Below, in pieces: positions 44,270-54,702 of a stretch of DNA of 64,000 bases. The notes below the pieces were generated by a model. It saw only the letters and a list, made by a program, of their open reading frames with translations, ran no database searches and was not told the DNA's origin. The stretch is from Tragulus kanchil (taxonomy: Eukaryota; Chordata; Mammalia; Artiodactyla; Tragulidae): contig JAIOJX010000001.1 of the NCBI GenBank assembly GCA_022376925.1, forward strand, positions 4,125,501 through 4,189,500, in the 5' to 3' direction. Position 1 is the first letter of the stretch. Each line of letters begins with the position of its first letter. The position numbers and the translations under genes were made by a program.

Positions 44270-45035
44270 TGTTGCAGTGTCTTCCCTTGAACTAGCCCTG
44301 TAATTCTTTGTCCTCACTGTCAAATCAGTGAGTGTTACACTGCATAAGGTTAGCTCCAGACTGGAGCATTTCATAAGAGTAAATGATTCGCTTTGTAGTG
44401 AAATCGTAGCAATGAGCCAATGTTTTTGCCAGGTGGGTAGTTCGGGCACTGGGCAACTCAGGCCTATCGTCAGTCCTTACAGATGGCTTCATAACCACCT
44501 TCTTCCATCACAATCTGGCCAAGACTGTAGAGGTCCAATATCTTCCGTTTCACATTGGGAATTTTTAAAGAAGAACCTTGCATTTCCCAGGATTTTCCAA
44601 TTTGGTCCAAATAATTCAGTATCACTGTGGTCTGAGCCTCTAGTTCATTGAGCCTCTGGATGCATGGAGTGAATCTGAAATTGCCAACTTCTACTGCGAA
44701 AGTGGGGGCTGCCAGTCCGCGGGTGGGTGGATCTTGCAAATACCTGACTTTTCCGCCATGGTCCTGATTTTCACAATATAGCCAAGAGGGTCTTGGAACT
44801 CCGACCAACTAGGCTAGAATACCGGGCACTCCGGCGGCGGTGGGAAGTCATCCGTACCCGGCTCCATGTCGGGTCAAATGCTAATCTGTAAAATACAACT
44901 TTGTGTTTTTTCAGCGGCATAGGGAAAAAGTGTACCTGTTTACTAGGTAAAAAATAAGTCTCCAGACACTTCCTTTCTTAATACACTCCAGAGTTCTTTT
45001 CATCCATACAGCTGCTTCCGAATCAAACCCGGCGT
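44270..45035 (-). pseudogene. Processed pseudogene of a KDM5C/KDM5D-type histone demethylase, N-terminal part
   Basis: On the minus strand, translation from the ATG at 44865-44867 begins MEPGTDDFPPPPECPVF, the start of KDM5-family proteins, then meets a TAG stop. The reading continues with JmjN-type residues (DPLGYI, then EKSGICKI) and, after a frameshift, with ARID-region sequence [16 protein letters not shown] and [14 protein letters not shown]. It ends near [10 protein letters not shown], with further stops. Segments from several KDM5 exons lie together without introns, so this is a retrocopy, 5'-complete and 3'-truncated. 44868-45035 looks like its 5'UTR. KDM5 enzymes remove methyl groups from H3K4; this copy is dead. 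KDM5C and KDM5D cannot be told apart here. The second copy is at 45356-46123. Confidence 0.85.
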
Positions 45036-45355
45036 TGGGAGGAAGAAAGGAGCAGGTAGAGACCAGGACTTCACTGGTAACACACACGCACAGACACACA
45101 CACACACACTCACGTGCACGCTCTTGGACGAGGCCTGTGACAGGGACTGGAGATCCTGGCTTCTTGAGCAGTGCCATGCCCCCTCCCAGCACACAAAGGG
45201 CTGGACAGAGGTCCTCTCCGAAACAGGGCCTCCCCTGAGGGGAGGCAGACAGCCTCACAGGCAGAAGACCCGAGGGAACCCAGAGCATGCCCATGCCTGG
45301 TGACGTGGCAGGGCCTGGGGATGCCAGTGAGGTGGCTCAGCGTCCTTGCAGATGC

Positions 45356-46123
45356 CTGTTGCAGTGTCTTCCCTTGAACTAGCCCTGTAATTCTTTGTCC
45401 TCACTGTCAAATCAGTGAGTGTTACACTGCATAAGGTTAGCTCCAGACTGGAGCATTTCATAAGAGTAAATGATTCGTTTGTAGTGAAATCGTAGCAATG
45501 AGCCAATGTTTTTGCCAGGTGGGTAGTTCGGGCACTGGGCAACTCAGGCCTATCGTCAGTCCTTACAGATGGCTTCATAACCACCTTCTTCCATCACAAT
45601 CTGGCCAAGACTGTAGAGGTCCAATATCTTCCGTTTCACATTGGGAATTTTTAAAGAAGAACCTTGCATTTCCCAGGATTTTCCAATTTGGTCCAAATAA
45701 TTCAGTATCACTGTGGTCTGAGCCTCTAGTTCATTGAGCCTCTGGATGCATGGAGTGAATCTGAAATTGCCAACTTCTACTGCGAAAGTGGGGGCTGCCA
45801 GTCCGCGGGTGGGTGGATCTTGCAAATACCTGACTTTTCCGCCATGGTCCTGATTTTCACAATATAGCCAAGAGGGTCTTGGAACTCCGACCAACTAGGC
45901 TAGAATACCGGGCACTCCGGCGGCGGTGGGAAGTCATCCGTACCCGGCTCCATGTCGGGTCAAATGCTAATCTGTAAAATACAACTTTGTGTTTTTTCAG
46001 CGGCATAGGGAAAAAGTGTACCTGTTTACTAGGTAAAAAATAAGTCTCCAGACACTTCCTTTCTTAATACACTCCAGAGTTCTTTTCATCCATACAGCTG
46101 CTTCCGAATCAAACCCGGCGTTG
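45356..46123 (-). pseudogene. KDM5-type processed pseudogene, second copy from duplication N
   Basis: Same retrocopy with the same stops (ATG at 45951-45953), differing only by single-base indels such as CGCTTTG against CGTTTG. The 5'UTR part runs on to about 46130, where GTTGCCAACGCC on the minus strand follows a CAAGATGGTG-like start. Only one copy is likely to be real. Confidence 0.8.
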
Positions 46124-46191
46124 GCAACCACCATCTTGACTCCCTATTTCGTTCTTTTTTTAAAGTAGACTCTAATTCTAAGTCGTCGTCG

Positions 46192-46503
46192 TCTTTTTTT
46201 TTTTTTATTTACCTTTTGGGGAGGGAGGGGAGGGAGGGGGACAGGCGGGCCACTTCTATTGGTCTTTCATTTATCTATTTTCATCCGTCTTTGTTCTTTG
46301 GCTCCTGTGGGCCTCCCATCGCGGTGGCATCTGTCGTTGCAGAGCACCGGCTCTGGGCACATGTGCCCCAGAGCTCCAGCTTGGTAATTGGACACATCGG
46401 TCCAGCCACTCCGCAGCACATGGGATCTTCCCAGGCCAGGGATCGAACCGGCGCCCCTTGCACTGCAAGGCGGTGTCCTTACCCACTGGACCACCAGGGG
46501 AAG
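46192..46503 (-). repeat. CHR-type SINE with extra 3' sequence inside its target-site duplication
   Basis: Full-length minus-strand copy. The target-site duplication CCCTATTTCGYTCTTTTT lies at 46142-46159 and 46504-46521. Between the left repeat and the SINE tail lie 32 extra bases (46160-46191) with (GTC)4 on the plus strand, so the transcript seems to have carried non-SINE 3' sequence with its own A stretch. Confidence 0.92.
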
Positions 46504-46521
46504 CCCTATTTCGCTCTTTTT

Positions 46522-48960
46522 AATGGCCAAGTAATACTCCATTACACCTCCCTGCCCCCACACCACATCTTATTTATTCACTCCTCTGTCAGTGGACATT
46601 TAGGTTGTTTACAAGTCTTGGCCATTGTAAACAGTGCTGCAGTGAACTTTGGGGTGCATGTATCTCTTCGGGCCATGTTTTTCTCTGGATGTATGCTCAG
46701 GAGTGGGATTGCAGGGTCAAATGGTAGCTCTGTCTTTAGTTTTTTAAGGAAGCTCCACACAATTCTCCAAGGTGGCTGGAGATTCCCACCAACAGTGCCA
46801 GGAGAGTTCCCTTCTCTCCATACCCTCTCTAGCATTTGATCTTTGTGGATTTTTTGATGATAGCCACTCTGACTGGTGTGAGGTCGTATCTCATTGTAGT
46901 TTTAATTTGCCTTTCTCTAATAACTAGAGATTTTGAACATCTTTTCATGTGTCTGTTAGCCATCTGTGTGTCCTCTTTAGAGAAATATATATTCAGGTTC
47001 TCTGCCCATTTTTGAGTGGGTTGTTTGTTTTGATGCTATTAAGTGTCATAAGCTGTTTGTGAATTTTGGAGATTAATCCCTTATCAAATATTGTGAATAT
47101 TTTCTCTGTCTGACTTGTGTTTTTGTTTTGTTTATTGTTTCCTTTGCTGTGAAAAAGCTTTTGAGTTTAAGTAGGTTTAATTTGTTTATTTTTGCTTTTA
47201 TTTCCATTATTCTGGGAGATGGATTAAAAAAGATTTTGCAGTAATTTATGTCGGAGAGTGTTCAGCCTACATTTGCTTCTAAGAGTATTATAGTGTCCAG
47301 TCTAACATTTAGGTCTCTAATCCATTTTGAGCTTATTTTTGTGTATGGAGTTAAGGAACAGTCTAATTTCATTCTTTTAATGTGACTGTCCAGTTTTCCC
47401 AGAAACATTTGTTGAAGAGACTGTCTTTACAACATTGCATAGTCTTGCCTAATTTGTCACAGATTAATTGACTGTAGGTGCATGGGCTTATTTCTGGGTC
47501 TTCTGTCCTGTTCCATTGATCTTATTTCTATTTTTGTGCCAGTACCATACTGTCCTGATGAATGTACCTTTAGAGTCTAAAGTCAGGAAGCCTGTTTCCT
47601 CCATCACCATTTTTCTTTTTCAAGATTGCTTTGGCTATTCAGGATCTTTTGTATTTCCATACACATTTTGAGATATTTTGTTCCAGGTCTGTGAAATATG
47701 CCATTGGAAATTTGATAGGGATTGCATTGAATCTATAGATTGCCTAGGGTATGATAGTCATTTTGACAATATTGCTTCTTCTAATCCACAAACATTGCAT
47801 ATCTTTCCATTTGTTAATGTCTTTTTCGATTTCTTTCATCAGCACCTTATAGTTTTTTGGAGTATATTTGTTAGTGAGGGGCTCCTATGTTGGGTGCATA
47901 CATATTTACAATTGTTACATCTTCTTAGATTGAACCCTTGTTCATTATGTAGTGTCCTTTGTCTCTTAGACTTTTTTTTTTTTTTTAATATTTATTTATT
48001 TATTTATTTTGGGCGGGGGTCGTGTTGGGGAGGGAGGGGAGCGGGCGGGCCACTTCTATTGGTCTTTCATTTCTCTATTTTCGTCCATCTTTGTTCTTCG
48101 ACCCATGTGGGCCTCCCATCGCGGTGGCGTCTGTCGTTGCAGAGCGCCGGCTCTGGGCGCATGCGCTCCAGAGCTCCAGCGCTCTGACTCGGTAATTGGA
48201 CACATCGGCTGAGGGGGAAACTGGGTCTTGCTTTGGTGGGCAGGGCAGTGTTCACTGAAACTTTAATCCATTTGTCTGCTGATGGGGCGGGGGAGGGGGG
48301 GGCTGTGCTGTCTCCCTGGTAGTTGGCCTGAGGCAATGCAGTCCTTGAGTCTGTAGGCTTCTATAGTAGGGCTAGTGGTGACCTCCAAGGGGGCCCATGC
48401 CATGACACAGCTCTCAGGACTGTTGCTGCCACTGCCCCCATCCCTGTGACAGGCCACGTCTACAGAAGACCCTCAGATCCTCACAGGTAGATCTGGCACA
48501 GTTTCTGGTGGGATCACTGTCCCTTTTCCCTGGGTCCTCCAAGAGTCTCTGTTTCCCCCAGTCCTGTGGAAGCTCTGGATTCAAATCCCGCTGACCTTCA
48601 AAGTCAGAGTCCCTGGGGATTCCTAGTCCTTTGGTCACATCCTCAGGCTGTGAGCCTGATGTGGGGGGCCTAGAACCGTCACAATAGTGTGAGAATGTAT
48701 TTGGTGATACTGTTGTCCAGCTCATGAGTCTCCCACCCAGCAGGCATAGGATTAGATTTTGTCTTAATTGTTCCCCTACATTTTTGTTGTGGTTTTGCCT
48801 TTGTCTTTGGATGTAGGGTATCATTTTTGGTGGGTTCCAGTGCCCGCCTGTTGATGGTTGTTCAACAGCTAGTTGTGATTTTGGTGCTCTGGCTGCAGAT
48901 CAGAAGTCTGTCCCATTTCAGCTCTAGGACTCATGGCCTGGAAAGCCAGCCTGCCTCTCG
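46522..48960 (-). mobile_element. L1 LINE, old, minus strand, internally deleted
   Basis: 46578-46835 encodes the ORF2 C-terminal region (FDPAIPLLSIHPEKN). Up to about 47870 lies more upstream ORF2, and from about 48207 to 48900 artiodactyl L1 5'UTR-like sequence. A break near 47876 joins distant L1 parts, so much of ORF2 and ORF1 is missing. A CHR SINE interrupts it at 47972. The 5' part is repeated by duplication O. Confidence 0.7.
47972..48207 (-). repeat. CHR-type SINE lacking its tRNA-like head
   Basis: Tail and body are present, but the sequence stops at GACACATCGG and passes straight into L1 5'UTR sequence. The about 90-base head and the second target-site copy are missing. The break coincides with the start of duplication O. 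Confidence 0.88.
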
Positions 48961-50392
48961 GGGGCTCCAGCCCTGTCCTCACAGCTTCAGCATTTTCTCA
49001 AGGTTAAGGTGTGGGGGTGTTTCATATTTTCAAGTCAAGAGTAGTTGCCCATTTCAGCCAAAACATTCAAGTCTAATGTAAATTACATTCACCACTTAGA
49101 AAATGAATTAAATCATGTAAGAGTTCTTTACATGTATTGACGGTGCTTGGCATATAATAAAATTTTGTGTAAGTAAAGTGGGCTTCTCTGGTGACTTAGA
49201 TGGTACAGAACCTGCCTGCAATGCAGGAGACCCAGATTTGATCCCTGGGTTGGGAAGATTCCCTTGAAAAGGGCATGGCCCCAACCTAACTCCAAAACAT
49301 GGTCACAGGCTGAGGGGAAACTGGTTGCTTTGGTGGGCAGGGCAGTGTTCACTGAAACTTTAATCCATTTGTCTGCTGATGGGGCGGGGGGGGGGCTGTG
49401 CTGTCTCCCTGGTAGTTGGCCTGAGGCAATGCAGTCCTTGAGTCTGTAGGCTTCTATAGTAGGGCTAGTGGTGACCTCCAAGGGGGCCCATGCCATGACA
49501 CAGCTCTCAGGACTGTTGCTGCCACTGCCCCCATCCCTGTGACAGGCCACGTCTACAGAAGACCCTCAGATCCTCACAGGTAGATCTGGCACAGTTTCTG
49601 GTGGGATCACTGTCCCTTTCCCTGGGTCCTCCAAGAGTCTCTGTTTCCCCAGTCCTGTGGAAGCTCTGGATTCAAATCCCGCTGACCTTCAAAGTCAGAG
49701 TCCCTGGGGATTCCTAGTCCTTTGGTCACATCCTCAGGCTGTGAGCCTGATGTGGGGGGCCTAGAACCGTCACAATAGTGTGAGAATGTATTTGGTGATA
49801 CTGTTGTCCAGCTCATGAGTCTCCCACCCAGCAGGCATAGGATTAGATTTTGTCTTAATTGTTCCCCTACATTTTTGTTGTGGTTTTGCCTTTGTCTTTG
49901 GATGTAGGGTATCATTTTTGGTGGGTTCCAGTGTCTTCCTGTTGATGGTTGTTCAACAGCTAGTTGTGATTTTGGTGCTCTGGCTGCAGATCAGAAGTCT
50001 GTCCCATTTCAGCTCTAGGACTCATGGCCTGGAAAGCCAGCCTGCCTCTCGGGGGCTCCAGCCCTGTCCTCACAGCTTCAGCATTTTCTCAAGGTTAAGG
50101 TGTGGGGGTGTTTCATATTTTCAAGTCAAGAGTAGTTGCCCATTTCAGCCAAAACATTCAAGTCTAATGTAAATTACATTCACCACTTAGAAAATGAATT
50201 AAATCATGTAAGAGTTCTTTACATGTATTGACGGTGCTTGGCATATAATAAAATTTTGTGTAAGTAAAGTGGGCTTCTCTGGTGACTTAGATGGTACAGA
50301 ACCTGCCTGCAATGCAGGAGACCCAGATTTGATCCCTGGGTTGGGAAGATTCCCTTGAAAAGGGCATGGCAACCTACTCCAGCATTCTTGCC
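48207..50392. repeat. Direct duplication O (offset about 1091-1101)
   Basis: 48207-49307 repeats at 49308-50392. The last about 35 bases before the junction (GGCCCCAACCTAACTCCAAA) are a garbled form of the Bov-tA sequence read cleanly at 50365-50385. Confidence 0.92.
49179..49290 (+). repeat. Bov-tA-type SINE, truncated copy from duplication O
   Basis: The head and B-box part match 50268-50380 and then end at the duplication junction. Confidence 0.85.
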
Positions 50393-50445
50393 TTGAGAAT
50401 GCCATGGGCAAAGGAGCCTGGCAGATTATAGTCCATGGGGGTCAC
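50268..50445 (+). repeat. Bov-tA-type ruminant SINE
   Basis: Sense copy with the tRNA-like head (GGGCTTCTCTGGTGACTTAG), GATTTGATCCCTGG and the BovB-like tail (GGAGCCTGGCAGATTATAG), ending at GTCACAAAAAC. It lies at the probable 3' boundary of MTMR1. A partial copy at 51416-51547 comes from duplication P. Confidence 0.9.
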
Positions 50446-52513
50446 AAAAACACAAATGTTTACTAATTTTCCACAAGGGAAAAATTACCCAAAATACTTA
50501 AAGGCAACAAAAAATGAGACTATGGAGCAAATATTATTTTAATTACAGATTGAAATACAGTACATCAAATACGATACTGTACCAGTTTTGAAAAATCTGA
50601 ACCATAAAGGTTTTACATTCTAGTACACTTAAATAAACCAAAAAAAAGATTTGCTCATGTAACAAAACAATACTTCAAGTTGTTTTAGAAATACTTCTGC
50701 GCTAGGAAGACAAGGAAAATGATCTGTTGTGCTGCTTTCAAACTGAGTGGGAGTGTCTAGAGGCCCTCCTAGGGCCTAGCATGTGGAGAGGGGAGGCGTG
50801 GGGGAGCCCCTACGGGGACAGCCCCCACCCCAGGCTCGCTGGCCTTGGCTTCTCTGGTTATGTCAACAGCGTCGTCCAGGCCACACCAAGGTTAGTGACC
50901 TTGGTGCAGGGGGTGGGGTATGTATAGATATTTCGGGGAAATGGGTCCCCTTCTGTAAGAATTCCATATAACAAGGAATAATCCACCATATCCATTCATA
51001 AATAAGCTTTTAGCTATTCAGGAAGCATGAATGAAAAGTTACATCAATTAAAATGCAGTTTAGAAACAAATCCCCCAGATGATAAATGTGGAGAATTGAT
51101 TTTAGGTTATCAAATTACCTTGAATAAATCTTTTGATACCTTACACCAGGTAATTTTCTATAAGAATTCGAAAGTTCTAAGATGAAAAACATCTATTCTC
51201 TTTAAGTATTTAAGTGTAAAAATCCTTTAAGAATGTTTTCAAAAATAAGGTCAGTATGTAGGGGTTTGGGTAGCATCCAGGACTTTGAAACCGACCAGAT
51301 GCTACAACGCAGTTGCACTCAGGTCTTACCCACGAGCTGCCCTCCACTCGGGCAGGCTTTAGTCCCCAGTCCCTGCTGCGGGCCTGGGGCTGGCAGGCAC
51401 GGGCATGTGGCAGCGGAGACCCAGATTTGATCCCTGGGTTGGGAAGATTCCCTTGAAAAGGGCATGGCAACCTACTCCAGCATTCTTGCCTTGAGAATGC
51501 CATGGGCAAAGGAGCCTGGCAGATTATAGTCCATGGGGGTCACAAAAACACAAATGTTTACTAATTTTCCACAAGGGAAAAATTACCCAAAATACTTAAA
51601 GGCAACAAAAAATGAGACTATGGAGCAAATATTATTTTAATTACAGATTGAAATACAGTACATCAAATACGATACTGTACCAGTTTTGAAAAATCTGAAC
51701 CATAAAGGTTTTACATTCTAGTACACTTAAATAAACCAAAAAAAAGATTTGCTCATGTAACAAAACAATACTTCAAGTTGTTTTAGAAATACTTCTGCGC
51801 TAGGAAGACAAGGAAAATGATCTGTTGTGCTGCTTTCAAACTGAGTGGGAGTGTCTAGAGGCCCTCCTAGGGCCTAGCATGTGGAGAGGGGAGGCGTGGG
51901 GGAGCCCCTACGGGGACAGCCCCCACCCCAGGCTCGCTGGCCTTGGCTTCTCTGGTTATGTCAACAGCGTCGTCCAGGCCACACCAAGGTTAGTGACCTT
52001 GGTGCAGGGGTGGGTATGTATAGATATTTCGGGGAAATGGGTCCCCTTCTGTAAGAATTCCATATAACAAGGAATAATCCAGCATATCCATTCATAAATA
52101 AGCTTTTAGCTATTCAGGAAGCATGAATGAAAAGTTACATCAATTAAAATGCAGTTTAGAAACAAATCCCCCAGATGATAAATGTGGAGAATTGATTTTA
52201 GGTTATCAAATTACCTTGAATAAATCTTTTGATACCTTACACCAGGTAATTTTCTATAAGAATTCGAAAGTTCTAAGATGAAAAACATCTATTCTCTTTA
52301 AGTATTTAAGTGTAAAAATCCTTTAAGAATGTTTTCAAAAATAAGGTCAGTATGTAGGGGTTTGGGTAGCATCCAGGACTTTGAAACCGACCAGATGCTA
52401 CAACGCAGTTGCACTCAGGTCTTACCCCACGAGCTGCCCTCCACTCGGAGGCAGGCTTTAGTCCCCCAGTGCTGCGGGCCTGGGGGCTGGCAGGCACGGG
52501 CATGTGGCAGCGG
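50318..52513. repeat. Direct duplication P (offset 1098)
   Basis: 50318-51415 repeats at 51416-52513. The region before the junction differs by small indels (CTTACCCACGAGC against CTTACCCCACGAGC, and CCAGTCCCTGCTG against CCCAGTGCTG). Confidence 0.92.
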
Positions 52514-54546
52514 CAGGAAGGGTGCGTATGTACAAGATTCTGTGCCTCACCACTTGACGCAGCTCAGAGCTCTAGTGCTAGTGAGTGGATCAGCTGATGG
52601 TCAGTTACTGCCTGCCCAGGCCGATGGAGTCCCAGAGCCCAGTGAAAGGGGACCAGCCGGATGTCTCTTGAGATGAGGAAACTGAAGGAGGTGAGCACTC
52701 TGCTCTTGGCATCTGAAGTCACAGCACAGTTGTTGCTTTAAAATACCTACATGCAGTGACAAGAATAAACTGAGTCGAAGGGATTTTGATAAAACGAGAT
52801 AGCAGGTGGCGGGCGAGAGCAGGCCTCCTGGACAGCTGTCAGCAGTAGCAAGGGGCAGGGCAGGGGCCAGGAGACCAGGCTGCCTCGGGAGGCAGGTCCC
52901 GGAGTCGGGTGAGGACAGAACATGTGGTCTGAAGTGACCACGTGCAAATGTACCACGTAACAGCATGAGCTCGGCTCGGCAATTCCTCACCCAGTCTAGC
53001 CAAGCAGGTTCCTGCTTGGGTGACTAAGGGAAAAAAAAAAAAAGGACATAGGAAAATAAAGGTATATTTCTCTTTTTAAAAAATACCTTCTATGTACAGA
53101 ATGGGAACGGGTGCAACAGGACCGCTGGCACGAGAACTGTGGAGAGAGGGCGATGGCGCTTCCCCTAACCAGGAGCTAAGTGCTGAGGGAAGCCCTGGGG
53201 GTGGCAACCCAGCTTTTAAGGGGGTGGGGTGTCTCTTCACAAAGATGTCCCATCTCGAGCCCGAACCCTGCGTTCCACTCATCCAGGGGCCCCTACACGG
53301 CCCTGGGAAAGTGCTGGCAGGAGGGAAAGAGGTGTTGGGGACATGACAACATGGATGACAGAGGGGCTGTCCCCTAGCACAGATCGGTCACTGATGGGAA
53401 GCGCCATCCAGACACGACAGGCATGGGGCTTCATCAGAAAAGTCACAGGCGCTCCGCCCGAGCCGCGGGGACAGTGGGGTCATACTGCGTATGCACAGGC
53501 GTCACCGTGTTGCGGCAGGGCGCAGAGCGCCACGGGGGGTTTGTCCCCAGTCTGGGCCTGGCACGCGGCACGGGCATGTGGCAGCGGCAGGAAGGGTGCG
53601 TATGTACAAGATTCTGTGCCTCACCACTTGACGAGCCAGAGCCAGTGCGTAGTGGACAGCTGATTGGTCAGTTACTGCCTGCCCAGGCCGATGGAGTCCC
53701 AGAGCCCAGTGAAAGGGGACCAGCCGGATGTCTCTTGAGATGAGGAAACTGAAGGAGGTGAGCACTCTGCTCTTGGCATCTGAAGTCACAGCACAGTTGT
53801 TGCTTTAAAATACCTACATGCAGTGACAAGAATAAACTGAGTCGAAGGGATTTTGATAAAACGAGATAGCAGGTGGCGGGCGAGAGCAGGCCTCCTGGAC
53901 AGCTGTCAGCAGTAGCAAGGGGCAGGGCAGGGGCCAGGAGACCAGGCTGCCTCGGGAGGCAGGTCCCGGAGTCGGGTGAGGACAGAACATGTGGTCTGAA
54001 GTGACCACGTGCAAATGTACCACGTAACAGCATGAGCTCGGCTCGGCAATTCCTCACCCAGTCTAGCCAAGCAGGTTCCTGCTTGGGTGACTAAGGGAAA
54101 AAAAAAAAAAGGACATAGGAAAATAAAGGTATATTTCTCTTTTTAAAAAATACCTTCTATGTACAGAATGGGAACGGGTGCAACAGGACCGCTGGCACGA
54201 GAACTGTGGAGAGAGGGCGATGGCGCTTCCCCTAACCAGGAGCTAAGTGCTGAGGGAAGCCCTGGGGGTGGCAACCCAGCTTTTAAGGGGGTGGGGTGTC
54301 TCTTCACAAAGATGTCCCATCTCGAGCCCGAACCCTGCGTTCCACTCATCCAGGGGCCCCTACACGGCCCTGGGAAAGTGCTGGCAGGAGGGAAAGAGGT
54401 GTTGGGGACATGACAACATGGATGACAGAGGGGCTGTCCCCTAGCACAGATCGGTCACTGATGGGAAGCGCCATCCAGACACGACAGGCATGGGGCTTCA
54501 TCAGAAAAGTCACAGGCGCTCCGCCCGAGCCGCGGGGACAGTGGGG
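50520..54546 (-). other. MTMR1: Probable MTMR1 3'UTR, inflated by duplications P and Q
   Basis: This lies directly after the MTMR1 stop codon on the minus strand. The first 1.9 kb is GC-rich and the far end AT-rich, with an ATTAAA-like signal on the minus strand near 50530, just before a Bov-tA. The polyadenylation site is a guess. Roughly half of the length is duplicated sequence. Confidence 0.4.
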
Positions 54547-54640
54547 TCATACTGACGTATGCACAGGCGTCACTGCGTGCGACGGTGAGGAGCCCCGCTC
54601 TGCCGCGGCCCGCGCAGCCACCTCCCGCTGCAGCTCCTCC
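52494..54640. repeat. Direct duplication Q (offset 1067-1074), reaches into the MTMR1 last exon
   Basis: 52494-53567 repeats at 53568-54640. 53485-53567 is a garbled version of 54542-54640, i.e. of the end of the MTMR1 coding exon (CGTCACCGTGTTGCGGCAGG against CGTCACTGCGTGCGACGGTG). Confidence 0.9.
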
Positions 54641-54702
54641 ACACGCTTCTGCAGCTCCGCGCGGACGGCCAGCAGCTCCTTGAGGTTCTGGTGGGTGGGC
54701 GT
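54547..54702 (-). CDS. MTMR1: MTMR1 last exon: coiled coil and PDZ-binding C-terminus
   Basis: Minus-strand exon, preceded by the acceptor CTCTTGTCTGCAG (plus 54703 upward) and ending in TGA at 54547-54549. It encodes [18 protein letters not shown], then a heptad-patterned [15 protein letters not shown] coiled coil and the end [17 protein letters not shown]1 is a myotubularin-family phosphatase that removes the D3 phosphate from PI3P and PI(3,5)P2. The coiled coil mediates dimerisation in the family, and T-S-V at the end fits a class I PDZ ligand. It is the tail-to-tail neighbour of CD99L2, as in human Xq28. The Ser-rich stretch before the end is shorter than I recall for human. Confidence 0.95.
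   Translation of the reverse strand, partial: TPTHQNLKELLAVRAELQKRVEELQREVAARAAAERGSSPSHAVTPVHTSV

Larger units (their letters stand above)
43948..46123. repeat. Direct duplication N (offset about 1087)
   Basis: 43948-45035 repeats at 45036-46123, including the KDM5 pseudogene and a CA repeat. Flanks and junction share TTGG/TGGG. Confidence 0.93.
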
